A stretch of 64,000 nt of DNA from Paenibacillus_Z sp042653205 (GTDB taxonomy: Bacteria; Bacillota; Bacilli; Paenibacillales; Paenibacillaceae), in NCBI RefSeq assembly GCF_042653205.1, contig NZ_JBHSHY010000005.1, positions 62,001-126,000 of the forward strand, written 5' to 3'. The stretch's first letter is position 1, and each line of letters begins with the position of its first letter. Below the pieces are notes generated by a model. The model was given only the letters and a program-made list of their open reading frames with translations, was not told the origin of the DNA and made no database searches. The position numbers and the translations under genes were made by a program. Below are positions 36,911 through 44,429 of this stretch, one piece after another.

Positions 36911-36940
36911 CTCATAACCCGTCCCGGCCGCTCATATACT
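36911..36940 (+). promoter_or_regulatory. Candidate sigma-E promoter of spoIVFA-spoIVFB
   Basis: CTCATAAC (36911-36918), a 14-nt spacer and CATATACT (36933-36940). The spoIVF operon is sigma-E dependent in B. subtilis. Transcription would start about 30 nt before the spoIVFA start codon. Confidence 0.6.
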
Positions 36941-36975
36941 GGAATGAACAAGCCGTATAGGTGGAGGGATCGGTT

Positions 36976-37971
36976 ATGAGGAGCCGCAACAGCATTCGCG
37001 AACGCCGGCAGGAGCGCATCCGCCGTATTTTGGAAGAACACGCCGGACAGGCCGGACAGGCCGCGCACCGGCCGGCGGAACTGCGGCAGGAATGGCCGCC
37101 GCGGCCGGACGCGCCTTTCGCGCTGCCTTCCGGAGCGCCGCACCCCGGGAACGGCGCCGGCATGCCGGACAGGCTGCCCGTCTTGCCCGCTTTGCCCGCC
37201 GGGCAGCGGGACGAGCAAGATCCGGAGCGGGTGTGGAAAGCCAATCCGAACCCGTGGGAAACCGCCGGCTGGAGCATCGCCCCTTTGCCGAGCAAAGACG
37301 TCAAGGCCGCCAAGCGGGGCGGCCCGCCGCCGGAGCGCCCGGGCGGCTACCGTTTCGTCGTTCGGGGGCTTTTCATTCAGTCGGCCATCGCCGCGGCGGT
37401 GTTCGCGATCGTCTTCGCGATGTTCAAATCGGACTTGCCCGTCGCTAAGAAAGGCCAGGAAGCCGTCACCGCCGCCTTGACGGAAAACATGGATTACGCC
37501 GCCGCCTCGTCCTTATACAAGAAATGGTTCGCCGGAGCGCCTTCGTTCATCCCCATCTTCGGGAACGGCAGCGGCGAGGAATCGCGGCTCGCGGAAGGCG
37601 GCGTGGAGCTGCCGATCGTCTCCCCGCTGCCCGCCGGCACTCTCGTGCGTTCGTTCGCGGAGACGCTGAGCGGCGTCGATATCGCGGGCAGCCCGGAACA
37701 GACAGTGGTTGCGGCCGAGACAGGCCGCGTCATCCTCGTCTCGAAGGACGCGGACGGCGGCGACACCGTCGTCGTGCAGCACGCCAACGAACGGGTGACG
37801 GTGTACAGTCACTTGAGCGGCGTGATCGTCGCGGCCAACGACTGGGTCGAAGCCGGCAAAACGCTCGGCAAGCTGCAGGCTAATGAGGAAGGCGGACAGA
37901 GCTTGCTCTATTTCGCCGTGAAGGAGAAAGGCCGATACGTCGATCCCGCGGACGTCGTTCCGATTGATTAA
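36976..37971 (+). CDS. spoIVFA: SpoIVFA, regulator of sigma-K processing (degenerate M23 domain)
   Basis: This 331-residue protein has a long Pro/Arg-rich N-terminal region (1-125), one transmembrane helix (about 129-150) and a C-terminal LytM/M23-like domain (about 230-325; ETGRVILVSKDADGG, VYSHLSGVIVAA, VEAGKTLGKL). SpoIVFA tethers SpoIVFB and BofA in the outer forespore membrane and holds the intramembrane protease inactive until the forespore signals. The M23 site looks incomplete, as expected for a scaffold. The ATG at 36976 has GGTGGAGGG upstream. The stop overlaps spoIVFB. Confidence 0.9.
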   Translation: MRSRNSIRERRQERIRRILEEHAGQAGQAAHRPAELRQEWPPRPDAPFALPSGAPHPGNGAGMPDRLPVLPALPAGQRDEQDPERVWKANPNPWETAGWSIAPLPSKDVKAAKRGGPPPERPGGYRFVVRGLFIQSAIAAAVFAIVFAMFKSDLPVAKKGQEAVTAALTENMDYAAASSLYKKWFAGAPSFIPIFGNGSGEESRLAEGGVELPIVSPLPAGTLVRSFAETLSGVDIAGSPEQTVVAAETGRVILVSKDADGGDTVVVQHANERVTVYSHLSGVIVAANDWVEAGKTLGKLQANEEGGQSLLYFAVKEKGRYVDPADVVPID

Positions 37972-38851
37972 ACTTGGCGGCATCCGGTGGTCCGTTCATC
38001 CGCTCTTCGTGCTCGTCATGCTCGCTTCCGTCGTTACGGGTTATTTCGCAGAGCTCCTGACGCTGTTCGCCATCGTGCTCGTTCACGAGCTCGGCCATGT
38101 GTTTGCGGCGAAGGGGTTCGGCTGGACGGTGCGCGAGGTGAAGCTGCTGCCCTTCGGCGGGGTGGCGGAGGTCGAGGACGGGAGCGGGCTTCCGGCCAGG
38201 GAGGAGGCGCTGGTGGCGATCGCCGGCCCTCTCCAGAACGCGTGGATGGCGGGCGCCGCCTGGCTGCTCGGGTATACGGGCCTATGGGATCCGGCCTGGG
38301 CGGCTTATGTGTGCGAAGCCAACCTGATGATCGGATTGTTCAATCTGCTGCCGATCCTGCCGCTCGACGGCGGGAAGCTCATGCAGGCGGCCCTCAGCCG
38401 TACGCTGACGTTTCATGCCACGCTCGTCTGGGGGACGAGAATCAGTCTGCTCTTCAGCGCGCTGATGATCGCAAGCGCGATCGTGCCCGCCGCGACGAGC
38501 GGCAACGCGGTTCATCTGCATCTGAACCTGATCGCCGTGGGTGTCTTCCTGCTGCTCAGCAATTGGACGACCCGCCGCAACATCCCGTTCCTCTTTCTCC
38601 GCTTTCTGACAAGCCGCGCGGCATCGGCGTCCCAATCGGTGACCCGTGGGACGTGGGCGTTTCCGATCATCGTGCCGAAGGGCTACACGGTGTTCGGCGC
38701 GCTGCGGCTGTTCAAGCGGGACGCCTACCATCTGATCGTCGTGATGGAAGAGCAGGGGGACGTGCTGGGCGTGCTGCCGGAGCAGCGGCTCGTGACCGGA
38801 TTTCTATCGGACGGAAAAGCGGACCGTGCAGTCTTGGAGCTTTTCATGTAA
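37964..38851 (+). CDS. spoIVFB: SpoIVFB, intramembrane metalloprotease that cleaves pro-sigma-K
   Basis: Site-2-protease family (M50B) enzyme of 295 residues in the outer forespore membrane. The zinc motif HELGH (41-45: His41, Glu42, His45) and the third ligand Asp135 in NLLPILPLDGGK are intact and spaced as in B. subtilis SpoIVFB. About six membrane helices precede a CBS-like cytoplasmic C-terminal region (from about 225) thought to sense ATP and bind pro-sigma-K. The start is TTG at 37964, overlapping the spoIVFA stop by 8 nt, so translation is coupled. Confidence 0.94.
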   Translation: MIKLGGIRWSVHPLFVLVMLASVVTGYFAELLTLFAIVLVHELGHVFAAKGFGWTVREVKLLPFGGVAEVEDGSGLPAREEALVAIAGPLQNAWMAGAAWLLGYTGLWDPAWAAYVCEANLMIGLFNLLPILPLDGGKLMQAALSRTLTFHATLVWGTRISLLFSALMIASAIVPAATSGNAVHLHLNLIAVGVFLLLSNWTTRRNIPFLFLRFLTSRAASASQSVTRGTWAFPIIVPKGYTVFGALRLFKRDAYHLIVVMEEQGDVLGVLPEQRLVTGFLSDGKADRAVLELFM

Positions 38852-38893
38852 AATAGGTATCCGTGGAGACCGACCGAGGCAGGAGGTCATGGA

Positions 38894-40117
38894 ATGAAAA
38901 AAATGCTCGTTCACGGTCAGAAAGACATGCTGCAAATCGCTATCGTCGATGATCATGTCCTGCAGGAATATTATATGGAAAAAACCGAACACGCCGGCCA
39001 GCTCGTCGGCAGCATCTATAAGGCGCGCGTCGTGAACGTGCTGCCCGGCATGCAGGCGGCCTTCGTCGACATCGGGCTGCCGAAGAACGCGTTTCTGTAC
39101 ATCGACGACGTGCTGCATCCGCATCTGGACCGTCAGCCGAAGGAGAAGCCGCAGATCAATCGGCTGCTGCAGCCCGGCCAGGAACTGCTCGTGCAGGTGA
39201 TGAAGGAACCGCTCGGCGGCAAGGGCGCGCGGGTCACCACGCACTTCTCCCTGCCGGGCCGATTCCTCGTCTATATGCCGATCGCCGATTACATAGGCGT
39301 CTCGAAGAAAGTCAGCACGGAAGCGGAGCGTTCGCGCATGCGCGCGATCGGGGAGCGCATCCGGCTGTCCGGAGAAGGCGTCATCATGCGGACGGCCGCC
39401 GAAGGCGAGAGCGTGGAGTCGCTGGAGGGGGACGTGCGGTTTCTGCGCGAGCTCTGGCAGGAGATTCGCCACCGCGGCGAAGCGGCTTCGGCGCCGATGC
39501 TGCTCCACCGCGACGCCGATCTCGTGCACCGGCTGGTCCGGGATCTGCTGACGGCCGAGATCGACGAGATCTGGATCGACGACGGCGCCGTCTTCCGCAA
39601 GACGAAGTCCATGATGAAGCGGCTGGCGCCTGCTATGCTCCCGCGGCTTCGGTTATTCGAGCCCGTCATCGGCGGCGCTTCGCTCTTCCAGCAGGCGCAC
39701 ATACACGAGCAGATGCAGGAAGCGTGCCAGCGCCGTTACCGGCTCAAGTCCGGGGGCGATCTCGTCTGGGACGCGACCGAGGCGCTGACCGTCATCGACG
39801 TCAACACGGGCCGCTTCGTCGGCACCTCCGACCTGGAGGACACGGTATTCCGGACGAATTTGGAGGCGGCCGAGCAGATCGCCCGGCTCCTGCGGCTCCG
39901 GGACGTCGGCGGCATCATCATCGTGGATTTCATCGACATGGAACAGGAGCAGCACCGGGAACAGGTCATGGGGCTGCTCGAGCGCAGCATCCGCTCCGAC
40001 CGGACCAAGTGCCAGGTCGTCGGCTGGACAAGGCTCGGCCTGCTCGAGATGACGCGCAAGAAGGTCCGCGAGCAGAAGGCGCTGCCGGCGAAGGAAGCAG
40101 CGGGGAGCAAGGAGTAA
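38894..40117 (+). CDS. rng: RNase E/G-family ribonuclease lacking the C-terminal zinc-link
   Basis: The 407 residues match RNase G and the catalytic half of RNase E. They comprise an S1-containing N-terminal domain (VGSIYKARVVNVLPGMQAAFVDIG, about 38-61), a 5'-sensor and RNase H-like middle, and the DNase I-like site with catalytic Asp residues in TVIDVNTGRF and IIVDFIDM. The protein stops soon after MTRKKVRE, where family members usually carry the CxxC zinc-link, and ends in a short Lys/Ala tail. No frameshifted continuation with a Cys pair is visible downstream. B. subtilis has no RNase E/G, so its presence marks another lineage. CAGGAGG precedes the ATG. Confidence 0.92.
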   Translation: MKKMLVHGQKDMLQIAIVDDHVLQEYYMEKTEHAGQLVGSIYKARVVNVLPGMQAAFVDIGLPKNAFLYIDDVLHPHLDRQPKEKPQINRLLQPGQELLVQVMKEPLGGKGARVTTHFSLPGRFLVYMPIADYIGVSKKVSTEAERSRMRAIGERIRLSGEGVIMRTAAEGESVESLEGDVRFLRELWQEIRHRGEAASAPMLLHRDADLVHRLVRDLLTAEIDEIWIDDGAVFRKTKSMMKRLAPAMLPRLRLFEPVIGGASLFQQAHIHEQMQEACQRRYRLKSGGDLVWDATEALTVIDVNTGRFVGTSDLEDTVFRTNLEAAEQIARLLRLRDVGGIIIVDFIDMEQEQHREQVMGLLERSIRSDRTKCQVVGWTRLGLLEMTRKKVREQKALPAKEAAGSKE

Positions 40118-40219
40118 CGGGACGCGCGAACGCACGATGATGCGGGGGAACGGCTGGAGGCGGATCGCTTCTTGGCGCGGCCGCGCCAAGAATGGCCGGA
40201 CAAATGCAGGATTTATGCG

Positions 40220-40248
40220 TTGCTATCGGACTTGATGTGTGTTATTAT
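40220..40248 (+). promoter_or_regulatory. Promoter of the rplU operon
   Basis: TTGCTA (40220-40225), 17 nt and TATTAT (40243-40248) preceded by TG at 40240-40241 (extended -10). Transcription would begin near 40255. Confidence 0.7.
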
Positions 40249-40254
40249 GTTATG

Positions 40255-40381
40255 GTGTCTGCGATTGAGATGGGCGAATTGCATACGCGTTAACCGCACA
40301 GAACAGGTTTTGAAGCTCGCGCGAGCTCCGCTTACGCGGCACCTGAATCAGGCGAGTCTTCGATATAAGGAGGTGCAACAC
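40255..40381 (+). promoter_or_regulatory. rplU leader, probable ribosomal protein L21 leader RNA
   Basis: A 127-nt untranslated leader precedes rplU. CAGGT (40304-40308) can pair with ACCTG (40341-40345), closing two hairpins: the self-complementary AGCTCGCGCGAGCT (40314-40327) and CCGC-TTAC-GCGG (40328-40339). An L21 autoregulatory leader is known in front of rplU in Firmicutes. I matched by position and shape, not by a covariance model. Confidence 0.6.
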
Positions 40382-40693
40382 ATGTTTGCAATCATTGAAA
40401 CGGGCGGAAAGCAATACAAAGTACAAGAGGGCGACGTACTGTACATCGAGAAACTGGATGCCGCAGAAGGTACGAGCGTCACGTTCGACCGCGTACTGGC
40501 TGTTTCCAAAGGCGAAGAGTTCGTTACGGGCACGCCGGTCGTTTCCGGTGCGAAAGTAACGGCAACGGTCGAGAAGCACGGCAGAGGCCAAAAAATCGTT
40601 GTTTATAAATACAAGGCGAAGAAAAACTACCGTCGTAAGCAAGGTCACCGTCAACCGTACTCCAAAGTAACGATTGGCAAGATCGAAGCGTAA
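40382..40693 (+). CDS. rplU: 50S ribosomal protein L21
   Basis: The 103-residue protein shows typical L21 sequence: MFAIIETGGKQYKVQEGD at the start and YKAKKNYRRKQGHRQPYS near the end, which binds 23S rRNA. AAGGAGGTG (40367-40375) is an ideal Shine-Dalgarno. It is the first gene of the rplU-prp-rpmA operon. Confidence 0.98.
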   Translation: MFAIIETGGKQYKVQEGDVLYIEKLDAAEGTSVTFDRVLAVSKGEEFVTGTPVVSGAKVTATVEKHGRGQKIVVYKYKAKKNYRRKQGHRQPYSKVTIGKIEA

Positions 40694-40704
40694 GAGGCAG
40701 CACG

Positions 40705-41046
40705 ATGATTACGGTCACCATTGCGCGGCAGTCCGCCGCCGATCGACGGATCGTATCGTTCGCGATAGAGGGACATGCCAAGTTCGCCAATCCGGGCAAA
40801 GACATCGTTTGTGCCGGGGTGTCGGCCGTATCGGTCGGCACGGTGAACGCGATCGAAGAACTGGCGGGCGTCGAGCTCCCGGCTTCGATGAAGAGCGGCT
40901 GGCTTCGATCTGAAATTCCCGCCATAGCGGATGCGGATTCCGACGCGAAGATGCAGCTGCTGCTGGAGGGCATGATCGTGATGCTCGAATCCATCGCGGC
41001 CTCGTACGGCAAGTTTGTCGTCATCCATCAACAATTTCGTCAATGA
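40705..41046 (+). CDS. prp: Ribosomal-processing cysteine protease Prp (YsxB)
   Basis: Cysteine protease of 113 residues that removes the N-terminal extension of ribosomal protein L27 in Firmicutes. The catalytic His24 (IEGHAKF) and Cys36 (DIVCAGVSA) are in place. It sits between rplU and rpmA as in B. subtilis. The L27 encoded next door carries the matching cleavage sequence, so enzyme and substrate are consistent. Confidence 0.95.
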   Translation: MITVTIARQSAADRRIVSFAIEGHAKFANPGKDIVCAGVSAVSVGTVNAIEELAGVELPASMKSGWLRSEIPAIADADSDAKMQLLLEGMIVMLESIAASYGKFVVIHQQFRQ

Positions 41047-41060
41047 AGGAGGGAACATCC

Positions 41061-41366
41061 ATGTTGAAACTGAATCTTCAGCTCTTCGCTTCGAAGAAAG
41101 GCGTAGGTTCGACGAAGAACGGACGCGACAGCCAATCGAAGCGTCTCGGCGCCAAGCGTGCCGACGGCCAGACGGTAACGGCGGGAAGCATTCTTGTTCG
41201 TCAACGCGGAACGAAAGTTCATCCGGGCAACAACGTTGGTATCGGTAAAGACGATACGCTCTTCGCGAAAGTGGAAGGCGTCGTGAAATACGAACGTTGG
41301 GGACGCGACCGTAAGAAAGTCAGCGTTTACCCGGTTGCAGCGGCAGCGATCGCTGCGGCGGAATAA
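41061..41366 (+). CDS. rpmA: 50S ribosomal protein L27 with Prp-cleaved N-terminal extension
   Basis: The 101-residue precursor begins MLKLNLQLFASKKGVGSTKN. The LNLQLF segment is the Prp recognition extension, cleaved after Phe9 to expose the mature Ala N-terminus that reaches the peptidyl-transferase centre. AAGGAGGG precedes the ATG at 41061; the in-frame ATG at 41043 overlaps it and is rejected. A strong terminator follows. Confidence 0.97.
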   Translation: MLKLNLQLFASKKGVGSTKNGRDSQSKRLGAKRADGQTVTAGSILVRQRGTKVHPGNNVGIGKDDTLFAKVEGVVKYERWGRDRKKVSVYPVAAAAIAAAE

Positions 41367-41374
41367 GCAACACT

Positions 41375-41402
41375 CCCCGGTCTGCTCGCAGGCCGGGGTT
41401 TT
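41375..41402 (+). terminator. Terminator after rpmA
   Basis: CCCCGG (41375-41380) pairs with CCGGGG (41393-41398) around a CTG/CAG inner stem, followed by TTTT. Confidence 0.88.
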
Positions 41403-41437
41403 CTTTATTTTTGCGGGAGAGCCGGCACCGCTAAACG

Positions 41438-41466
41438 GCGACAGCCGTGTAGCGGTATGCTATACT
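41438..41466 (+). promoter_or_regulatory. Extended -10 promoter of spo0B-obg
   Basis: GCGACA (41438-41443), 17 nt and TATACT (41461-41466) with TG at 41458-41459. The spo0B start codon is 40 nt downstream of the -10. Confidence 0.6.
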
Positions 41467-41506
41467 GTTAAGGTTAGGAAAGAATAGGAAAGTAGGCTCG
41501 GTCGTC

Positions 41507-42235
41507 ATGAATCGCATCCGATATTACGCGGCCGCTTCCGTCCTTCTGCCGGCGGCTGCGGTTCTGGTTTGGCCCATGCAGCGATGGCTTTTGGCAATCT
41601 TTTTGGCGTGGACGGCGGGCGCGGCGGTCATGTGGAACCGCTCTCTCTCGGCCGAGCAAGCAGAGCGGCGCAAGGATATGGAGCGCGCGATGCAGCGGAC
41701 CGCGATCGCGACGCTCAATCACCACCGGCATGATTGGATGAACGACCTGCAGATCGTCTACGGCTACATTCGGATGGGCAAGACGGATAAGACGATCCAG
41801 TGCGTGGAACAGATAAGGGAACGGATGCAGACGGAAAGCAAAATCGCCAAGCTCGGGGTTCCCGCGCTGGTTCTGTTCTTGCAATCGTTCCGCACGACGA
41901 CCAGTGCCATGGTCATCGATATGGACATCGACGGCGAAGTGAACCTGGCCGAAATGGGCCCGGAAGGCGAACGGGCGGCGCAGGCGGTCATAGAACTGAT
42001 CCGGGCTTATCGGGAAGCTGCGGTATCGAACGGCGGAGAACCGGCTAGGCTGCTGGTGGATCTGTCCGCGGACGAAGAGCTTCTGACGCTGGCGTTTTAC
42101 TTCGACGGCGAGCTGGAGTCCGGCGAGGCATGGAAGAAGAATTGCGAGCTGGCGCTTAAGGGTGCCCCGCTGAAGGCGACGGAATGGGACCCGGACAAAG
42201 GGACGCTCATGCTTGAGGCGCAGCTTGGGAAGTAA
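41507..42235 (+). CDS. spo0B: Spo0B-like phosphotransferase with N-terminal membrane helices
   Basis: Spo0B relays phosphate from Spo0F to Spo0A in the sporulation phosphorelay. The phospho-accepting motif is HHRHDWMNDLQ, with the likely phosphorylated His75, followed by a helical hairpin and a degenerate histidine-kinase-like C-terminal domain without ATP motifs. At 242 residues it is longer than B. subtilis Spo0B (192 as I recall). The extra part is N-terminal: two hydrophobic helices at about 7-22 and 25-43 that should anchor it in the membrane. Location between rpmA and obg is the B. subtilis order. Confidence 0.9.
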   Translation: MNRIRYYAAASVLLPAAAVLVWPMQRWLLAIFLAWTAGAAVMWNRSLSAEQAERRKDMERAMQRTAIATLNHHRHDWMNDLQIVYGYIRMGKTDKTIQCVEQIRERMQTESKIAKLGVPALVLFLQSFRTTTSAMVIDMDIDGEVNLAEMGPEGERAAQAVIELIRAYREAAVSNGGEPARLLVDLSADEELLTLAFYFDGELESGEAWKKNCELALKGAPLKATEWDPDKGTLMLEAQLGK

Positions 42236-42252
42236 ACGGAGGAAGCAAAGAC

Positions 42253-43581
42253 ATGTTTGTCGATAAGGCGAAAATATTCGTAAAAGGCGGCGACGGCGGG
42301 AACGGAATCGTCTCGTACCGCCGGGAAAAATACGTGCCGCAGGGCGGTCCGGCCGGCGGCGACGGCGGCAAAGGCGGCGACGTCATCTTCCGCGTGGACA
42401 GCGGACTTAGGACGTTGATGGACTTCCGCTACCAGAAGCATTTCAAGGGCGAGCGGGGCGAGCGCGGGAAAGTGAAGACGATGCATGGGTCGAACGCGGA
42501 GGACATGGTCGTCCGGATTCCGCCGGGCACGGTCATTATCGACGACGATTCCGGCGAGATTCTCGCGGACATGACGACGCACGGCTCCGAACTCGTCGTA
42601 GCCCGCGGCGGACGCGGCGGACGCGGCAACACGCGGTTCGCGACGGCGAGCAACCCGGCGCCGGATTTCGCAGAGAACGGCGAGGAAGGCGAAGAGCGCT
42701 GGATCATCCTGGAGCTGAAGGTCATGGCCGACGTCGGGCTGGTCGGGTTTCCGAGCGTGGGCAAGTCGACGCTGCTGTCGATCGTCTCGGCGGCGCAGCC
42801 GAAGATCGGCGCCTATCACTTCACGACGATCTCGCCGAATCTCGGCGTCGTCGACGTCGGCGACGGACGCAGCTTCGTCATGGCGGACCTGCCGGGTTTG
42901 ATCGAGGGCGCGCACGAAGGCGTCGGCCTCGGCCACGATTTTCTGCGCCACGTTGAGCGGACGCGGATCATCCTGCACGTGCTGGACATGTCGGGCTCCG
43001 AGGGGCGCGATCCGTATCAGGATTGGATCACAATCAACCAGGAGCTGGAGCTGTACAACGCCGCGCTGGCTACGCGGCCCCAGATCATCGTCGCGAACAA
43101 GATGGACATGCCGGAAGCGGAGGAGCAGCTCGCTCGGTTCCGCGAACAGCTGGCGGCGCGCGGCGACGAGACCGAGCATCAGATCGTGGCGATGTCTTCG
43201 CTGACGAAGCAAGGCGTGCAGGAGCTGCTGTACAAGGCGGCGGACCTGCTCGAGACCGTGCCGGAGACCCGTCAAATCGAGGAAGTGCGGGACGTGGCCG
43301 AACGCAAGGTGTTCCGGCTGGACCGGGAAGAAGACCGATCCTTCAAGGTCGGCAAAGAGAATGAAGGCTTCTACGTGGAGAGCCTCTACATCGAGAAGTT
43401 CATGAAGCGCGTCAACCTGAACAATTCGTACGACGCTATCATGCGCTTCGCGCGGACGCTGCGGATGATGGGCGTCGACGCGGCGCTTCGCAAGATCGGC
43501 GCGAAGGACGGCGATATCGTCCGCATCGGGGATTATTCGTTCGAATTTTTCGAGGGAAGCGACTTCTATTACCACGAATAG
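42253..43581 (+). CDS. obg: GTPase Obg (CgtA)
   Basis: Essential GTPase of 442 residues involved in 50S maturation, stress response and sporulation onset. The Gly-rich Obg fold fills residues 1-158 (GGDGGNGIVSYRREKYVPQGGP in parts). The G domain has GFPSVGKST, DLPGLIEGA and NKMD. The C-terminal OCT domain (about 350-430) is present. It lies 17 nt after spo0B with GGAGGA upstream and is co-transcribed with it. Confidence 0.98.
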   Translation: MFVDKAKIFVKGGDGGNGIVSYRREKYVPQGGPAGGDGGKGGDVIFRVDSGLRTLMDFRYQKHFKGERGERGKVKTMHGSNAEDMVVRIPPGTVIIDDDSGEILADMTTHGSELVVARGGRGGRGNTRFATASNPAPDFAENGEEGEERWIILELKVMADVGLVGFPSVGKSTLLSIVSAAQPKIGAYHFTTISPNLGVVDVGDGRSFVMADLPGLIEGAHEGVGLGHDFLRHVERTRIILHVLDMSGSEGRDPYQDWITINQELELYNAALATRPQIIVANKMDMPEAEEQLARFREQLAARGDETEHQIVAMSSLTKQGVQELLYKAADLLETVPETRQIEEVRDVAERKVFRLDREEDRSFKVGKENEGFYVESLYIEKFMKRVNLNNSYDAIMRFARTLRMMGVDAALRKIGAKDGDIVRIGDYSFEFFEGSDFYYHE

Positions 43582-43601
43582 CGTCCGGAGCCCGGCTGCC
43601 G

Positions 43602-43646
43602 GAGCCGTGTCTGCCTGCTGCAGGCGCGGCTCGCGGCGGCTTTTTT
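43602..43646 (+). terminator. Terminator after obg
   Basis: GAGCCG (43602-43607) pairs with CGGCTC (43627-43632) around CCTG/CAGG. An alternative pairing of AGCCG with CGGCT (43637-43641) leads directly into six T residues. Confidence 0.7.
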
Positions 43647-43655
43647 CGTGCGGTT

Positions 43656-43684
43656 TTGATTATTTCGAACATATGTTCTATAAT
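43656..43684 (+). promoter_or_regulatory. Sigma-A promoter of the GNAT gene
   Basis: TTGATT (43656-43661), 17 nt and TATAAT (43679-43684). The LexA-type box at 43666-43679 fills the spacer. Confidence 0.75.
43666..43679 (+). promoter_or_regulatory. LexA/SOS-type operator over the GNAT promoter
   Basis: CGAACATATGTTCT contains the perfect palindrome GAACATATGTTC (43668-43679). It matches 13 of 14 positions of the Gram-positive LexA (DinR) box CGAACRNRYGTTYC. It lies between -35 and -10, an ideal repression position. Confidence 0.65.
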
Positions 43685-43730
43685 AGAAGGAATAGCGGAT
43701 GCTATAATTTTCACCTGAATGAGGTGTAAT

Positions 43731-44207
43731 ATGGAAGTGCTGACGCTGCGTGACGTAATCGAAGACGACCTATCGATTTTCTTTGAACAGCAGTTGGACG
43801 CGACTGCCAATTTCATGGCTGCCTTTACTGCGAAGGACCCGTCGGATAAAGCCGCTTTTAAGGCGCATTGGGCAAAGATTTTAAACAATGAGACGATAAT
43901 AAAAAAGACCATCATATATCATGGAAAGGTGGCGGGACATGTCTCGAGCTTCGAACAGTTCGGTGAACGGGAAGTCAGCTATTGGATCGGACGCGAATAC
44001 TGGGGGAAGGGTGTCGCGACTGAAGCACTCTCTCAGTTTCTGAGGGGGATACCTATTCGCCCTCTTTATGCTCGTGCGGCGAAGGATAACATTGCTTCCA
44101 TTCGCGTATTAGAAAAGTGCGGCTTTGAGATAGAAGGGGAAGACAAGGGGTACGCCAATTCACGAGCCGAGGAAGTGGAAGAGTTTATCCTGAAATTGGC
44201 TCAATAG
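43731..44207 (+). CDS. GNAT-family N-acetyltransferase, possibly SOS-controlled
   Basis: This 158-residue acetyltransferase has the acetyl-CoA binding loop REYWGKGVATEAL (88-100) and the C-terminal KDNIASIRVLEKCGFEIEG of the RimJ/RimL-like branch. The substrate is unknown. The gene is clearly AT-richer than its neighbours (for example the A-rich stretch encoding NETIIKKTII) and interrupts the conserved obg-pheB order, so it was probably acquired. The ATG at 43731 has GAGGTG upstream. Its promoter overlaps a near-perfect LexA box and it has its own terminator, making it a self-contained unit. Confidence 0.9.
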   Translation: MEVLTLRDVIEDDLSIFFEQQLDATANFMAAFTAKDPSDKAAFKAHWAKILNNETIIKKTIIYHGKVAGHVSSFEQFGEREVSYWIGREYWGKGVATEALSQFLRGIPIRPLYARAAKDNIASIRVLEKCGFEIEGEDKGYANSRAEEVEEFILKLAQ

Positions 44208-44247
44208 TAAGCCGGTGTGGTCGCAACTATCGAACGTTGGCTCAATT

Positions 44248-44279
44248 AACGGTCCTCCTCAGGAGGCGGTTATCTTTTT
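44248..44279 (+). terminator. Terminator after the GNAT gene
   Basis: CCTCC (44254-44258) pairs with GGAGG (44262-44266) over TCA, flanked by AAC/GTT. A five-T run is at 44275-44279. Confidence 0.65.
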
Positions 44280-44357
44280 ACCTGAACGCAACATCAAGGT
44301 TTTACATAACCTTTCGCATAAACGCGGAGAACGGAAGTAATGGTGTAGAACTGACTA

Positions 44358-44386
44358 TTGCCGCGTCTCCGTTTATTGCGTATAAT
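44358..44386 (+). promoter_or_regulatory. Promoter of pheB-hom-thrB-pheA
   Basis: TTGCCG (44358-44363), 17 nt and TATAAT (44381-44386). In-frame ATGs at 44385 and 44394 overlap the promoter or the start of transcription, which excludes them as starts. Confidence 0.7.
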
Positions 44387-44429
44387 GTCCTCTATGGAAG
44401 AACAGATGTCTCTGATGGGAGGACGGCCA

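Noticed and set aside
40060..40210. Frameshift that would restore the zinc-link of RNase G
   Set aside because: No CxxC or other conserved RNase E/G C-terminal sequence is found in the other two frames downstream of the stop.
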